Source: Lentilactobacillus kosonis
Lineage (GTDB): Bacteria; Bacillota; Bacilli; Lactobacillales; Lactobacillaceae
Length of the DNA: 53,887 nt
NCBI RefSeq assembly: GCF_003864335.1
Contig: NZ_BEXA01000007.1
Location: forward strand, 1-53,887
Direction: 5' to 3'
Below are positions 31,875 to 42,241 of this stretch, in pieces. Positions within the stretch are counted from its first letter, which is position 1. Each line of letters begins with the position of its first letter. The notes beneath the pieces were generated by a model that saw only the letters and a program-made list of their open reading frames with translations, was not told the origin of the DNA and made no database searches. The position numbers and the translations under genes are program-made.

Positions 31875-33205
31875 TTGACTTACGCTAAGCAACAATTATC
31901 TAAGGAAAAGGTCTTTCGAGACCCGGTCCATAATTATGTATATGTTAAGTACCAAGTTATCTTGGACTTAATCAACACCAGTGAATTTCAGCGATTACGT
32001 CGAATTCACCAGCTAGGTACGACGCCCTTGGTTTTTCACGGAGCCGAACATTCTCGATTTTCACATTCTCTTGGGGTTTACGAAATTGCCCGCAGAATTA
32101 CAGAATCATTCGCCAAAAATTATCCAAGTAAAGCTCTCGGGGATGGCCTATGGGATAATTCAGAAGAATTAGTAACTCTTTGTGCAGCTCTCCTACATGA
32201 TATTGGTCATGGTCCATACTCACACACATTTGAACACATTTTTCATACTGACCACGAAGCAATTACCCGACAAATCATTACTTCTAATCAAACTGAAATT
32301 AACGCTGTTTTAAAAAAGGTTAGCCCGGAATTCCCAGAAATGGTTGCTAGTGTAATTAATAAGACGTACCCTAATCGGCAAGTCGTTGAAATTATCTCTA
32401 GTCAACTCGACGCTGATCGGATGGATTATTTACTCCGTGATGCATATAATACCGGTGTAAAATACGGAACCTTTGACTTACAAAGGATTCTCGAAGTAAT
32501 GCGGCCATACCACGATGGTATCTGTTTTGAGATCAACGGCATGCATGCCGTTGAAGATTACATTGTTAGTCGATTTCAGATGTACCAACAAGTCTATTTT
32601 CATCCGGGTTCTCGTTCCATGGAAGTCGTGTTAAATCGCCTGTTATCTCGAGCTAAAGAAGTCTTCGGCGAATCAATAGCTGAAACTTCTCAGGTTCCCT
32701 ACTTATTGCTACCATTTTTTGCAAACGAATTTAATCTTGATGATTATCTTCAGTTGGACGATGGCGTCCTCAATACCTACTTTATTCATTGGAAACGATA
32801 TCCCGATGATGTATTAGCTGATCTAGCTAGCCGGTTTATTGATCGAAAACCATTTAAATCTGTACGATTTACCAAAGATACTGAATCATTAATTCCTCAT
32901 TTACAAAAATTAGTCGAGCAATCGGGATACAATCCAGCATACTACACATCAACCGATGATAGTTTTGATCAACCATACGATGCATACACTCCCACTAAAA
33001 AACAAATTCAGCTAATTCAAGCTGATGGATCATTAGTCCAATTGGCAGATGTAAGCCCAATCGTTAGCGCCATTTCTGACCGTTCTGAAGGCGACAATCG
33101 ATTCTTCTTTCCAAAAATATTTTGACCAGGGAAGATAATGTTGATTTATTCCAATCGGAATATGACGAATTTACCAAGCACATTCACAATGATAAATTAA
33201 TTTAA
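31875..33205 (+). CDS. ywfO: HD-domain phosphohydrolase, YwfO-like (one frame break)
   Basis: HD superfamily protein of the dNTPase-like type. The metal-binding motifs are LVFHGAEHSRFSHSLGVYEIARR and LLHDIGHGPYSHTFEHIF (HD pair), with QLDADRMDYLLRDAYNTG further on. In the family this can hydrolyse nucleotides. The frame breaks at the A run 33113-33117 near the end; one base more gives FFFPKNILTREDNVDLFQSEY and a stop at 33205. Restored length 443 residues. The start is TTG at 31875, after GGAGGT, almost touching lipL, so both form one operon. Confidence 0.85.
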
Positions 33206-33221
33206 CCTTAGGAGTCTTATT

Positions 33222-34036
33222 ATGAATATTAAACTTATTGCCATTGATATCGATGTACCCTACTAAACGAGAAGAACGAATTAGCACAAGCAACTATCGA
33301 TGCAATCACCGCTGCTCGTAAACGTGACATCAAAGTTGTGCTATGTACTGGACGACCACTAAGTGGCGTGAAACCATACTTAGAGCAACTTTCAATTAGT
33401 GGTAGCAATGAATTTGCGATTACCTTTAATGGCGCAATGGCGCAAGATCTTAGTGGTAATGTAATTAGTCATCATACCCTATCTTATGAGGATTTCTTAA
33501 GAACAGAAATGTTCAGTCGCTTGCTTGGTTCCCATTATCAAATTGAGACCACCGATCAAATTATCGCTACAAACCAAGAACTAAGTCCTTACACGATTGG
33601 TGAAAGTTATCTTGTTAGATTACCAATCGTCTTTAAGACTCCAGAACAAATAACGGATGATATGGTCATTTCAAAAGCCATGTTCGTTGATCATCCAGAA
33701 GTTATTTCCAAAATTAAAGCTAACATCCCTGCTGAACTGACTGATCGGCTCTACGTCGTTCAAAGTGAACCATACTTCATCGAAATGATGAACAAGAATG
33801 CCAGTAAAGGAAATGCTTTAAAGGATTTAGCTACGCGATTAGATTTAAAATCAGATCAAGTAATGGCCATTGGGGATGAAGGAAATGACTTAACCATGAT
33901 TGAATATGCCGGTATGGGGGTTGCAATGGGTAATGGCATTGATGAAGTTAAGCAAGCCGCATCATTTATTACCAAAACTAATGCTGAAAACGGCGTTGCA
34001 TTTGCAATTAACAAGTATGTAAACGAGGCCAACTAA
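33222..34036 (+). CDS. Cof-type HAD hydrolase (one frame break)
   Basis: HAD-superfamily phosphatase of the Cof class, often acting on sugar phosphates or FMN. The frame begins MNIKLIAIDID and breaks at 33255, where GATGTACCC lacks a G. Restored it reads IDGTLLNEKNELAQATIDAI with the catalytic DxD at the start. The rest includes CTGRPL and the C-terminal VMAIGDEGNDLTMIEYAGMGVAMGNG motif. Restored length about 271 residues. GGAG lies upstream of the ATG at 33222. It ends in a strong terminator. Confidence 0.87.
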
Positions 34037-34046
34037 CTATTTGTAT

Positions 34047-34098
34047 AAAAAAGAACGCCATACCAATAGATTAATCTATTGGTATGGCGTTCTTTTTT
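34047..34098. terminator. 52-bp perfect palindrome, bidirectional terminator
   Basis: The two 26-base arms are exact complements, including terminal A and T runs. It ends the Cof gene on the plus strand and the prs group on the minus strand. The stop codon of the downstream small membrane protein (34097) lies inside it. Confidence 0.9.
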
Positions 34099-34453
34099 AA
34101 ATAATGGTTAATCCAATTCCCAAAACTATTAATAATCCACCAACTAATAAATAATACTTAGTTAGCATACTTAGTTTGATTGCTTGATTTTTAACGGAGC
34201 CAACCTCATTAACTTTAGGCTGATTGGGCAAGTTTTCTTGCTCAAGATCCGTCTTCTTTTTGGTATTGAAACGCCAGCCAGTGAATAAGTGACCACTCTT
34301 GACAATTAAAAAAGCTGCCACAATCATGAATCCAAGACCAAACATAAAGTTAATGTTCCCAACCGTAAGCATACTAGACAACATAACTCCCACGGCATCG
34401 GCCACCATGACTACCAACCAACTAACTAAGACTGCTGGCTTTAATTTGATCAT
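34097..34453 (-). CDS. small membrane protein, possible DUF3899
   Basis: 118 residues with two N-terminal hydrophobic helices (LVSWLVVMVADAVGVMLSSML, then FMFGLGFMIVAAFLIV), a polar middle rich in Lys, Asn and Gln and a C-terminal helix (YYLLVGGLLIVLGIGLTII). The GGHLFTGW-like turn and size suggest DUF3899, but I am not sure. Its ATG overlaps the prs stop by one base (TAATG), so it is coupled to prs. No function is known. Confidence 0.6.
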   Translation of the reverse strand: MIKLKPAVLVSWLVVMVADAVGVMLSSMLTVGNINFMFGLGFMIVAAFLIVKSGHLFTGWRFNTKKKTDLEQENLPNQPKVNEVGSVKNQAIKLSMLTKYYLLVGGLLIVLGIGLTII

Positions 34454-35433
34454 TAAGCCTCAGATCCGTGAAACCGATTTTTAAATAGTGGACTAACGGG
34501 TTTATTTTCGTTAATTCGCTTAATCGCATCCCCGATAAGTGGACCTACAGATACTTCAACAATCTTATCAATTTGTTTTTCAGCTGGTAATTGGATAGTA
34601 TCAGTAATAACTAATTTCTTAATTGGTGACTTAGCAATTCTATCAATTGCTGGACCAGAAAGTACCGGGTGAGTACAACAAGCATAAACTTCTTTTGCAC
34701 CAGCATCCATCAATGCTTGGGCTCCCAAAGTAATTGTTCCAGCTGTATCAATCATATCATCAATCATTAAGCATCGTTTACCTTTAACATCACCGATAAT
34801 ATTCATAATTTCGGCAACGTTAGCTTCCGGACGGCGCTTATCAATAATGGCGATTGGTTTTTCTAAAAATTCAGCCAACGCTCTAGCTCGTGATACTCCA
34901 CCATGATCAGGAGAAACAATGACAGTATCTTCATCGAAATCATGGTCTAAGAAATAATCTGCTAATAGTGGTGCTCCCATTAAATGATCTACTGGAATAT
35001 CAAAAAATCCTTGAATTTGAGCTGCATGCAAGTCAAGCGTAATTAAACGATCAACGCCATCCTTTTGAAGCATGTTAGCAACTAATTTAGCAGTAATTGG
35101 TTCACGAGACCGTGCCTTGCGGTCCTGACGGGCATAACCGTAATAAGGAATTACTACGTTAATTGTCTTAGCACTTGCTCTTCTAAGCGCATCGATCATA
35201 ATCAACAATTCCATTAAATTATCATTTACAGGAGCTGAGGTGGATTGAATAATATAAATATTATCTCCCCGAATGCTCTCTTCAATGTTAATTCTAATTT
35301 CACCGTCACTGAATCGATCAACTGAAGTTTTTCCAAGCGGAACCCCCACTGTAGCAGCGATTTTTTCTGCTAGTGGTTTGTTAGAATTTAGAGCAAAGAT
35401 TTTTAAATGTTCGTCAAAGTATTGCTGAGCCAT
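34453..35433 (-). CDS. prs: ribose-phosphate pyrophosphokinase
   Basis: Makes PRPP from ribose-5-phosphate and ATP for purine, pyrimidine, His and Trp synthesis. The segments [35 protein letters not shown] and the PRPP-binding [14 protein letters not shown] are standard. Intact, 326 residues. It follows glmU in the purR-glmU-prs order of the Firmicutes and supplies Hpt. Confidence 0.97.
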   Translation of the reverse strand: MAQQYFDEHLKIFALNSNKPLAEKIAATVGVPLGKTSVDRFSDGEIRINIEESIRGDNIYIIQSTSAPVNDNLMELLIMIDALRRASAKTINVVIPYYGYARQDRKARSREPITAKLVANMLQKDGVDRLITLDLHAAQIQGFFDIPVDHLMGAPLLADYFLDHDFDEDTVIVSPDHGGVSRARALAEFLEKPIAIIDKRRPEANVAEIMNIIGDVKGKRCLMIDDMIDTAGTITLGAQALMDAGAKEVYACCTHPVLSGPAIDRIAKSPIKKLVITDTIQLPAEKQIDKIVEVSVGPLIGDAIKRINENKPVSPLFKNRFHGSEA

Positions 35434-35516
35434 TAGGATCCTCCAATTTAATTTTTGCCAACTCGACTAGTTAACCTAATTATACAATGAATCCCCCTAA
35501 AATATCATTGTTAAAG

Positions 35517-36893
35517 CTAATCTTTTTGATAAGGTAATTTTTTATAATAACCTGGTTTGTTGGTTTGACGTTCACGAGCAATCGCCATGTCATATCGGGC
35601 GACATCCTTGTTGATAGTTGAACCCGCAGCGATAAATGAATGATCAGCAACTTTCAGTGGTGCAATCAAGTTTGAGTTGCTACCAATAAATGAATCATCT
35701 CCAACCACGGTTTCGTGCTTATTTGCACCATCGTAGTTAACAAAAACAACTCCACACCCAATGTTAATGTTCTTGCCTAGCTTAGCATTCCCGACATAAG
35801 TAAGATGGCCCACCTTAGTGTTGTCTTCAATTGTTGACTTTTTAACTTCAACGAAATTACCTAAATGAACGCCTTGGCCAATATGTGAATCTGGACGAAG
35901 ATGACTATTAGGACCAATATCTGATCCATCAAGCATCTCTGAATCTTCAATTAATGATGAAGTTACAGTTACACCATTATGAATTGTTGAGTTCCGAATT
36001 TCCGAATGAGCGCCAATGTAACAATCATCACCGATGACCGTTTGATTTTTAAGTTGCACTCCTGGTTCAATTACGGTGTCAGACCCGATTTTAATATCAA
36101 CGTCAATATAAGTGTTTTCTGGGTCAATAATCGTCACTCCGTTGCGCATGTGGCTTTCATTAATTCGTTGTTGCATGATTTTAGTTGCTTTTGACAACGC
36201 AACCCGGTCATTAACTCCCATGGATTCATAAAAATTATCCATTTGGAATGCGGCGATTGTCTTACCTTGCTTTTTAAGAATTTCAATTGCATCAGGCAAG
36301 TAATATTCACCCTGGGCATTATCATTATTAACACTATGAAGAGCATTGAACAATGCGCGATTATCAAATGCATATACCCCAGTGTTAATTTCAGTAATTG
36401 CTTGTTCCTCACTGGTTGCATCTTTTTGTTCAACGATTCGTTCAACAATACCCAAATTATTCCGCACAATTCGACCATAACCTGTAGGCTCATCAGTTTT
36501 TGAAGTCAAAATTGTAACGGCGGCCTTTTTATTTTTGTGATACTCAAATAAATTATCAAAGGTTTGAGCCGTAAAGAGTGGTGTATCTCCACTAACAACC
36601 ATTGTAATTCCATCAAGGTCACCCAAAATATCTTCTGCCTGCATTACTGCATGACCAGTTCCTAGTTGTTCCTCTTGAACTGCATATTTTGTTCGATCAC
36701 CTAGTTCTTGTTCAACGGCTTCCGCACCATGACCAACCACGGTCACAATGTTGTCCATCTTAACTTGCTCAACTTGTGTTAGTACGTGATCAACCATTGT
36801 TCGACCGCATACTCGATGTAACACTTTGTAAAGCTTTGATTTCATGCGAGTCCCCTTGCCCGCAGCAAGGATAATCGTGTTTTTTGTTGCCAT
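35517..36893 (-). CDS. glmU: bifunctional GlmU (uridylyltransferase/acetyltransferase)
   Basis: Makes UDP-GlcNAc, the substrate of MurA. The N-terminal nucleotidyltransferase motif is [12 protein letters not shown]. The C-terminal left-handed beta helix carries hexapeptide repeats and the acetyltransferase active site ([23 protein letters not shown]). Intact, 458 residues. It lies between purR and prs. Confidence 0.97.
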   Translation of the reverse strand: MATKNTIILAAGKGTRMKSKLYKVLHRVCGRTMVDHVLTQVEQVKMDNIVTVVGHGAEAVEQELGDRTKYAVQEEQLGTGHAVMQAEDILGDLDGITMVVSGDTPLFTAQTFDNLFEYHKNKKAAVTILTSKTDEPTGYGRIVRNNLGIVERIVEQKDATSEEQAITEINTGVYAFDNRALFNALHSVNNDNAQGEYYLPDAIEILKKQGKTIAAFQMDNFYESMGVNDRVALSKATKIMQQRINESHMRNGVTIIDPENTYIDVDIKIGSDTVIEPGVQLKNQTVIGDDCYIGAHSEIRNSTIHNGVTVTSSLIEDSEMLDGSDIGPNSHLRPDSHIGQGVHLGNFVEVKKSTIEDNTKVGHLTYVGNAKLGKNINIGCGVVFVNYDGANKHETVVGDDSFIGSNSNLIAPLKVADHSFIAAGSTINKDVARYDMAIARERQTNKPGYYKKLPYQKD

Positions 36894-36914
36894 TCTTATT
36901 TCTCCTATAATAAA

Positions 36915-37733
36915 TTAATTAAAAATTCGATCTAAATAATTTCCCGTTTTGGCAATAACTGTATTGTCTTCAGCATCAACCGTCATTAATGATGTGTATT
37001 CCCCGATTTTGCGGGTTTCCGGTAATGAACTTTCAGCAACAACTCCAATACCAACTAAGTTAGCTTCAAATTCATCCACCATTGAAATCATTCCTGAAAT
37101 TGTACCGCCACCGCGCATATAATCATCAACAATCAATACGTTAGCGCCCTTCTTAAGGCTTCGTTTTGATAATGACATTTTTTCAATACGTTCACTAGAC
37201 CCAGAAACATAGTTAACATTAACCGTCGAGCCCTCTGTAATTTCAATGTCATGACGCACAATTACGAATGGCACATTTAGTAGGTTAGCCACCCCCTGAG
37301 CGATTGGTACACCTTTGGTGGCAATTGTCATTACGGCATCAACTTCTTGATTTAAATATTGGGTAGCAAAAATTCTCCCAATTTGACGTAAGGTTTCAGG
37401 ATCGCCAAGTAAATCTGACATGTAAACATACCCGCCTGGCAAGTAACGACTTTTATCAGTCATTTTATCCATCAAATCACCAACGAATTCGGTCGCTTCT
37501 TCTTTTAAGATGTATGGTAAAAATCTAGTACCACCAGCAGCTCCAGGAACAGTTTCTAAAAGTCCTGTCCCACGTTCTTGAAAGGTTCTTTTTAAAATTG
37601 TTAAATCTTCACTAATAGATGATTTTGCTGATTCATATCTCTTGGAAAAAAACGTCAACGGCACAAGTGTATGCGGACGTTCAAGCAAATAGCGGGTCAT
37701 ATCGATCAACCGATCACTTCTGCGTACTTTCAA
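36915..37733 (-). CDS. purR: purine operon repressor PurR
   Basis: PRPP-sensing transcription factor of the pur regulon. It has an N-terminal winged helix (VRRSDRLIDMTRYLLERPHTLVPL) and a phosphoribosyltransferase-like domain (VLIVDDYMRGGGTISGM). It represses purine genes in other Firmicutes and PRPP relieves this. I chose TTG at 37733, preceded by GAGGTGGG; the upstream reading MIKSNRYYIQ is less likely. Intact, about 272 residues. Confidence 0.93.
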   Translation of the reverse strand: MKVRRSDRLIDMTRYLLERPHTLVPLTFFSKRYESAKSSISEDLTILKRTFQERGTGLLETVPGAAGGTRFLPYILKEEATEFVGDLMDKMTDKSRYLPGGYVYMSDLLGDPETLRQIGRIFATQYLNQEVDAVMTIATKGVPIAQGVANLLNVPFVIVRHDIEITEGSTVNVNYVSGSSERIEKMSLSKRSLKKGANVLIVDDYMRGGGTISGMISMVDEFEANLVGIGVVAESSLPETRKIGEYTSLMTVDAEDNTVIAKTGNYLDRIFN

Positions 37734-37843
37734 AAATCCCACCTCAATTTGTATGTAATATCTATTAGATTTTATCATAAATGTTCGGATTTTGCTGAAT
37801 TGATTACTAATTTATAACATTTTTTTCGTTTACAAAATAAATA

Positions 37844-37872
37844 AAAACCGTAACTAGACTAGCTACGGTTTT
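37844..37872 (-). terminator. terminator of the zinc transporter operon
   Basis: AAAACCGTA and TACGGTTTT form a nine-base-pair stem followed on the minus strand by TTTTTATTTATTT. The permease stop codon lies in the loop region. Confidence 0.8.
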
Positions 37873-38658
37873 GAATTGAATTATATAATAGCGCAATGCC
37901 GTAAATTAAAGCTTCAATACAAGCAATAAAAAAGGTTACGGGCCAATTGGTAACATAACCGAGATAAAGGCCAAGCCATACTCCAGTAAGTGAAAAGGCA
38001 ATGCCAACCATAATCATTGAAAATACTGTATGGGTAAAGTACTTAGCACTTGAAGCCGGTAACGTTAATAAAATAAAAATTAACAACGATCCGACAATTT
38101 GAGCTGCTACACTCACACTCATCGCAAGTAATAGTAAAAACACAATTGAGATGGCCTGTGAATTAACACCATTAATTTTTGCTCCAATCGCATCGAATGA
38201 ATCTGCTTTTAAATTTCGATATATAAACAGCACAACAATCAGTACGATGGATGACAAAATACCCATCAGCTGAACATCTTGGGCACTGATTCCAATCACA
38301 CTACCAAACAAAATGTTCGTTGCATAACTGGCATTTTTTGCGATATTGAGAGGAATAAAATTCCTAACCCGATAAACAATCCAGAAATAGCCGAGATCAC
38401 TGACTCTCTACGTGATTCGATTCGACCACTTAACTGACCAACTAAAATTGAACTAATCGCTGTAAACAAAAGCATTCCATTAAGCGGCGGCCAGCCAATA
38501 AAAATTCCAAATGATGCTCCAGCAAAACCAATTTCAGAAAGCGTATGGGTCATAAAAGACATGTTTCTGGCTACCACAAATGTGCCAATAATCGCACTAA
38601 CAATCGCAATCATGGTACCCGCAAGATACGCATTCCTCATAAATTCTAAATTAAACAT
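37859..38658 (-). CDS. znuB: zinc ABC transporter permease, ZnuB-like (one frame break)
   Basis: Membrane component of a metal ABC-3 importer: about eight hydrophobic helices, with the conserved NMSFMTHTLSEIGFAGASFG near the N-terminus and the TLPASSAKY stretch later. The frame breaks at the T run 38334-38339; one base more joins ISQKNASYATNILFGSVIG. Restored length about 266 residues. The ATG at 38658 overlaps the end of the ATPase gene by eight bases. Metal choice (zinc rather than manganese) is inferred from the Zur-like box upstream. No binding-protein gene is adjacent. Confidence 0.83.
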
Positions 38659-39333
38659 TATCCTGATTAAGCACCTCACTTGGTAAGTCTTGAATTTGGC
38701 CAAGTTCATAGCCATTCTGTTTCATCCACAAATAGTGATCTGGATATTTAGCCATCACCGACACATCGTGCGTAATAAAAATTACTGTTAATTGATTTGC
38801 AAGTTAAGGCGTTTAACCACCGCCAACAGTTCTTGCTTAGCGTCAGGATCCAAACTAGCCGTTGACTCATCTAAAATTAGTAAATTGGGCTGTTTAATCA
38901 GCGCGGATGCTAAGTATGCTCGCTGCTTTTCACCACCTGAAGCTTTACCCATTGAGCGATCAGCAATCTCCGTTAAATCAACTAGTTCAATTACTTCATT
39001 TAATATTTGTTTTTCCCGCCGACTTAAAAACGGTAGTCGAAATCCTGTAAATGATAATGCAATAAAATCACGAATTGATAACGGGTACTCAATATCAATA
39101 TTTCTAAATTGTGGTACATACCCAATTTTAGTATCAGGAGCAAGCATAATTTCACCACTAGTTGGTTTCAATTGCTTCAACAAGGTTCTAACAAATGTAG
39201 TCTTACCAACCCCATTATGTCCAAGAATCGCAAGAAAATCTCCACGATTGAGTGTTAAATTCAAATTAGTAATTACTTGCTGACGACCAAACGAAACGTT
39301 TAAATCGTTTACTTTTATAACTTGTTCCACCAA
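38651..39333 (-). CDS. znuC: zinc ABC transporter ATPase, ZnuC-like (one frame break)
   Basis: ABC ATPase with Walker A ILGHNGVGKTTFVRTLL, signature ASGGEKQRAYLASAL, Walker B LLILDEST and a downstream switch His in ITHDVSVMAK, which only appears once the frame is repaired. The break lies at AA 38790-38791; one more base turns a premature stop after LNLQIN into LNLQINLTVIFITHD. The restored protein is about 227 residues and its stop overlaps the permease start. The start is TTG (39333) or GTG (39330) after AGGAGG. Confidence 0.83.
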
Positions 39334-39352
39334 TTTGTTTCCTCCTGCAAAA

Positions 39353-39365
39353 AGTAATCATTACT
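39353..39365. promoter_or_regulatory. Zur-like box upstream of znuC
   Basis: AGTAATCATTACT contains the 11-base palindrome GTAATnATTAC, the core of the Bacillus Zur box (TCGTAATnATTACGA). It lies just downstream of the predicted -10 element and upstream of the ribosome binding site, where bound Zur would block transcription. Confidence 0.6.
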
Positions 39366-39370
39366 GTTTT

Positions 39371-39398
39371 AGTTTACAGGTCCAGATTTATTTGTCAA
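39371..39398 (-). promoter_or_regulatory. znuC promoter
   Basis: TTGACA (39393-39398), a 16-base spacer and TAAACT (39371-39376) on the minus strand form a plausible housekeeping promoter for the zinc transporter genes. Confidence 0.6.
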
Positions 39399-39439
39399 TG
39401 TAATTTTGGTATACTGACCGATTATTATTACCTAATAAA

Positions 39440-39475
39440 CAAAAAAACAGCAATAAGATCGGCTTATTACTGCTA
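39440..39475 (-). terminator. ispE terminator
   Basis: CAGTAATAAG pairs with CTTATTGCTG (one G-U) on the minus strand and seven T follow. It lies just past the repaired ispE stop. Confidence 0.75.
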
Positions 39476-39479
39476 CTAA

Positions 39480-40336
39480 TTATTTAGTTTCGATTGGTCG
39501 GGCCAGATATACTTCCCGACAAAAGCCAGAAATACTATTAAACACTCGATTAGCCCGACTTTTTTTCGACAAATTCCGTAAGTTGTTGGCCCACTTCCGG
39601 TCATTAATGAACCATCAGCTCCGTAGTTAACCAATCGTTGTTTAATCGTTAAAATCTGTGGATATAATTCCCCAGTAACATTTTCTAACGTATTTGCCAG
39701 GTTACCAGCAATTTCTCCATAATCCTGTCGTTTTACGGCTTCGGTCAATAAACTGATATTAGGATGCTGTAGTTCTGTACCATACAGCGATCTAATAATC
39801 TTAGGCGTTGAAACGCTAACGTTTGGTTTTGCTAACACAAACCACATTGATGGTAGTTTTGGTAATGGTGTAATAATTTCTCCATACCCAGACACTAACG
39901 CTGTCTTTCCGTAAACACAGTACGGAACATCGGAATCAATTTGTAAGCCAAATTTAGCCAATTCGAAGATTGAATATCCAGTTTCAAACATTTGATTAAG
40001 GCCACGAAGAACTGCTGCAGCATCGCTTGATCCTCCACCTAAACCAGCTGCAACTGGAATATTTTTTTCAATGGTAATTTTTAAACCACTGTTAATGTGA
40101 TTAGCTTTAAAGAATAGTTCCGCTGCCTTAAGTGCTAAATTACGACTATCGGCAGGTAAAAAACCACTATCAGTATCAATTTCAATTTCTTGAGAATCAT
40201 TTGTTTCCAAGGTAACGTAGTCACAAAGTGAAATTGAAGTCATTATCATTTCCCATTCAACTTCTTTATTGGGATGAACTAATGGTGCATCCAATCCTAA
40301 ATTAAGTTTGGCGGGAGCTTTTATGATCATTTTCAT
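39480..40336 (-). CDS. ispE: 4-diphosphocytidyl-2-C-methyl-D-erythritol kinase (one frame break)
   Basis: GHMP-kinase family enzyme. In MEP-pathway bacteria it phosphorylates CDP-ME. The ATP motif is VAAGLGGGSSDAAAVLRGLN and the C-terminal MTGSGPTTYGIC is conserved. The frame breaks in the T run 39560-39566; one base more changes the end to CRKKSRANRVFNSISGFCREVYLARPIETK, with a stop at 39480. Restored length 285 residues. The ATG at 40336 follows AGGGGA. The presence of mvaA in this window suggests the cell makes isoprenoids by mevalonate, so the role of this kinase is unclear. Confidence 0.88.
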
Positions 40337-40430
40337 TAACAACATCCCCTGACCAACGATATATTATAAAAAGTATACTAAATAATCAGTCAAAAGTCAG
40401 TTAGTCACTTTTAGATTACTATTTAGGCAT

Positions 40431-40452
40431 AAAAAAAAGGCCTCCCGGCCCC
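40431..40452 (-). terminator. veg terminator
   Basis: On the minus strand GGCC, GGGA, GGCC is followed by eight T, within a G-rich stretch just past the veg stop. Confidence 0.7.
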
Positions 40453-40460
40453 CCAAATTG

Positions 40461-40706
40461 CTAGTCAACTTGACTTGCATCGAACTCAATTTTGATGTTG
40501 TTAGTCAAAACATCCGTGTAACTGTAAGAAACTCTATTTAAACTAGAATCCTTATCTAATTCCACTACGAACACTGCAGGAAATGTCTCCCGCAAAATCC
40601 CCTCGCGCGTAGCAGTTTTTCTTCTCCCAATTTGAGAAGTCACACTAATGCGTTGACCAATATGATCATCAATATTGTGCTTAATCATAGATAATGTGAT
40701 AGGCAC
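40461..40706 (-). CDS. veg: Veg family protein
   Basis: Short Firmicute protein (PITLSMIKHNIDDHIGQRISVTSQIGRRKTATREGIL, then AVFVVELDKD and RVSYSYTDVLT). In Bacillus Veg influences biofilm formation through the SinR pathway. It sits between rsmA and ispE exactly as in Bacillus. I chose GTG at 40706, after GAGGTGAG, giving 81 residues. A longer in-frame start would give MCFYSRYVIL, which does not match the family. Confidence 0.85.
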   Translation of the reverse strand: MPITLSMIKHNIDDHIGQRISVTSQIGRRKTATREGILRETFPAVFVVELDKDSSLNRVSYSYTDVLTNNIKIEFDASQVD

Positions 40707-40804
40707 TGCACTCACCTCACGATATCTTAGTATAACATATCGTGAATAAAAGCACAAACTATCTGACCTTTAATTAAATTAATCAAGTTATCATAAATCG
40801 CAAT

Positions 40805-41693
40805 TTAGTCAATTAAACCATTATCATTGCAGCGATTACATAACTCAACAAATTGTTCAACGGTTAGCTCTTCAGGTCGTGAGTTATCACTTAAGCCCAT
40901 TTCATTAGTGACTTTTTGATGTTTTCTTTAATTTCAGGTGATTTACCAAAACACCTTGTAAGTTATTGTATAGACTCTTTCGACGATGCATGAAACATCC
41001 TCTGACAAATCCTTGGAACTTTTTCAAATCAAATGGTTGCATGCCAGTTTGTTTCTTAGCAGTGATTTTAATAATTGCAGAGTCAACTTTAGGACTTGGA
41101 ATGAACGACTCCTTGTTAACTAAAAATGCTACTTCGACATCTTTTTGTTGCTGCATAATTACTGATAATGATCCATATGCCTTAGTACTTGGCTTAGCAG
41201 TTAGTCTTTCAGCAACTTCTTTTTGCATCATAACCACAATTGAATCAATCCGATTATCGTTTCTTAATAAATCCATGATAATTGGCGTGGTGATGTAATA
41301 AGGCAAGTTAGCGACAACCTTAACTTGCTTATCCTCACCAAATTCTTCATCAATCACTTTAGGTAAATTAGCCTTTAAAATATCCTGATTAATAATCTTG
41401 ATATTTGAATAATCATGAAGCGTATCATATAAAACTGGCAGCAAGTTATCATCAATTTCAAACGCCACCACTTTACCAGCGTTCTTTGCCAGTTGTTCAG
41501 TTAACGCTCCAATTCCCGGCCCAATCTCAACAACCGCGTCATCTTCGGTAATTTCAGCCGTGGTTACAATGCGCCTTAACACATCAATATCAACTAAGAA
41601 ATTTTGGCCTAAGCCCTTCTTCGCAAATAGTCGGTACTGATTTAGGATAGCCATGGTTCTGGTTTCAGTCCCAATTTCTAGAAAATCACTCAT
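40805..41693 (-). CDS. rsmA: 16S rRNA dimethyladenosine transferase RsmA/KsgA (two frame breaks)
   Basis: Dimethylates A1518 and A1519 of 16S rRNA, a late step of 30S maturation. The SAM-binding motif VVEIGPGIGALTEQLA and the catalytic NLPYYITTPII motif are present, followed by the family tail MHRRKSLYNNL. The frame breaks at T 40942-40944 and at T 40905-40906. Restored, the C-terminus reads EIKENIKKSLNEMGLSDNSRPEEL and stops at 40805, giving about 296 residues. The ATG at 41693 overlaps the rnmV stop (TAATG). Confidence 0.92.
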
Positions 41694-42241
41694 TATTTTT
41701 CTTCCTCAATTTCTTTCATTGCTTGAATAAAATCTGCTCTCGAAATTTGAAACATTGCCAATCGATGGCGCAATTGCTTGGCATTCACATAGCCAATATT
41801 CAAATATTCAGATAATCGCCGACGCCGTTGCTTAGCACCTTCACCACCCATTAAGCCAAACCGTAGTAAATCCTCCACAGAGATTGTTTCAACCGGATTA
41901 TCATCAACGGTATAAACATGGGCTAAAGCCTCTCTAATCGCTTCTGGTGAAGCATGTTCCACTCCCAACGATCCAGTAGATCGTTCCGGAACCGCTTGGC
42001 TCTTCTTAATAAACGCATGCTTAGCTTCAGGGACAGCTTCAGACACAATTTTCCGGATTTTTTCACCAGAAAAATCTGGGTCAGTAAAGATGATAATTCC
42101 CCGCGTTTCAGCCACCTTTTCAATTAACTGTAAAGTGGCTTCATCAATTGCAGACCCTCTAGTTTCGATTGTGTCTGCGTTCACCGCGGCGTTAATTCGC
42201 TTAGTATCATCTTTGCCTTCAACAACGATTACTTCTTTAAT
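41693..42241 (-). CDS. rnmV: ribonuclease M5 (unclear start)
   Basis: Toprim nuclease that trims the 5S rRNA precursor. The frame contains IKEVIVVEGKDDTKRINAAV with the Toprim Glu, then IIIFTDPDFSGEKIRK with the DxD. The C-terminal region (RLSEYLNIGYVNAKQLRHRL) matches the family. There is no ATG, GTG or TTG in frame between an upstream stop and the Toprim Glu; the first candidate is ATT at 42241. Bacillus RnmV starts MKIKEIIVVEG, so only two or three codons are missing, probably through an indel in the ATG-AAA-T-A7 stretch near 42241-42256. Confidence 0.8.
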   Translation of the reverse strand: MKEVIVVEGKDDTKRINAAVNADTIETRGSAIDEATLQLIEKVAETRGIIIFTDPDFSGEKIRKIVSEAVPEAKHAFIKKSQAVPERSTGSLGVEHASPEAIREALAHVYTVDDNPVETISVEDLLRFGLMGGEGAKQRRRRLSEYLNIGYVNAKQLRHRLAMFQISRADFIQAMKEIEEEK

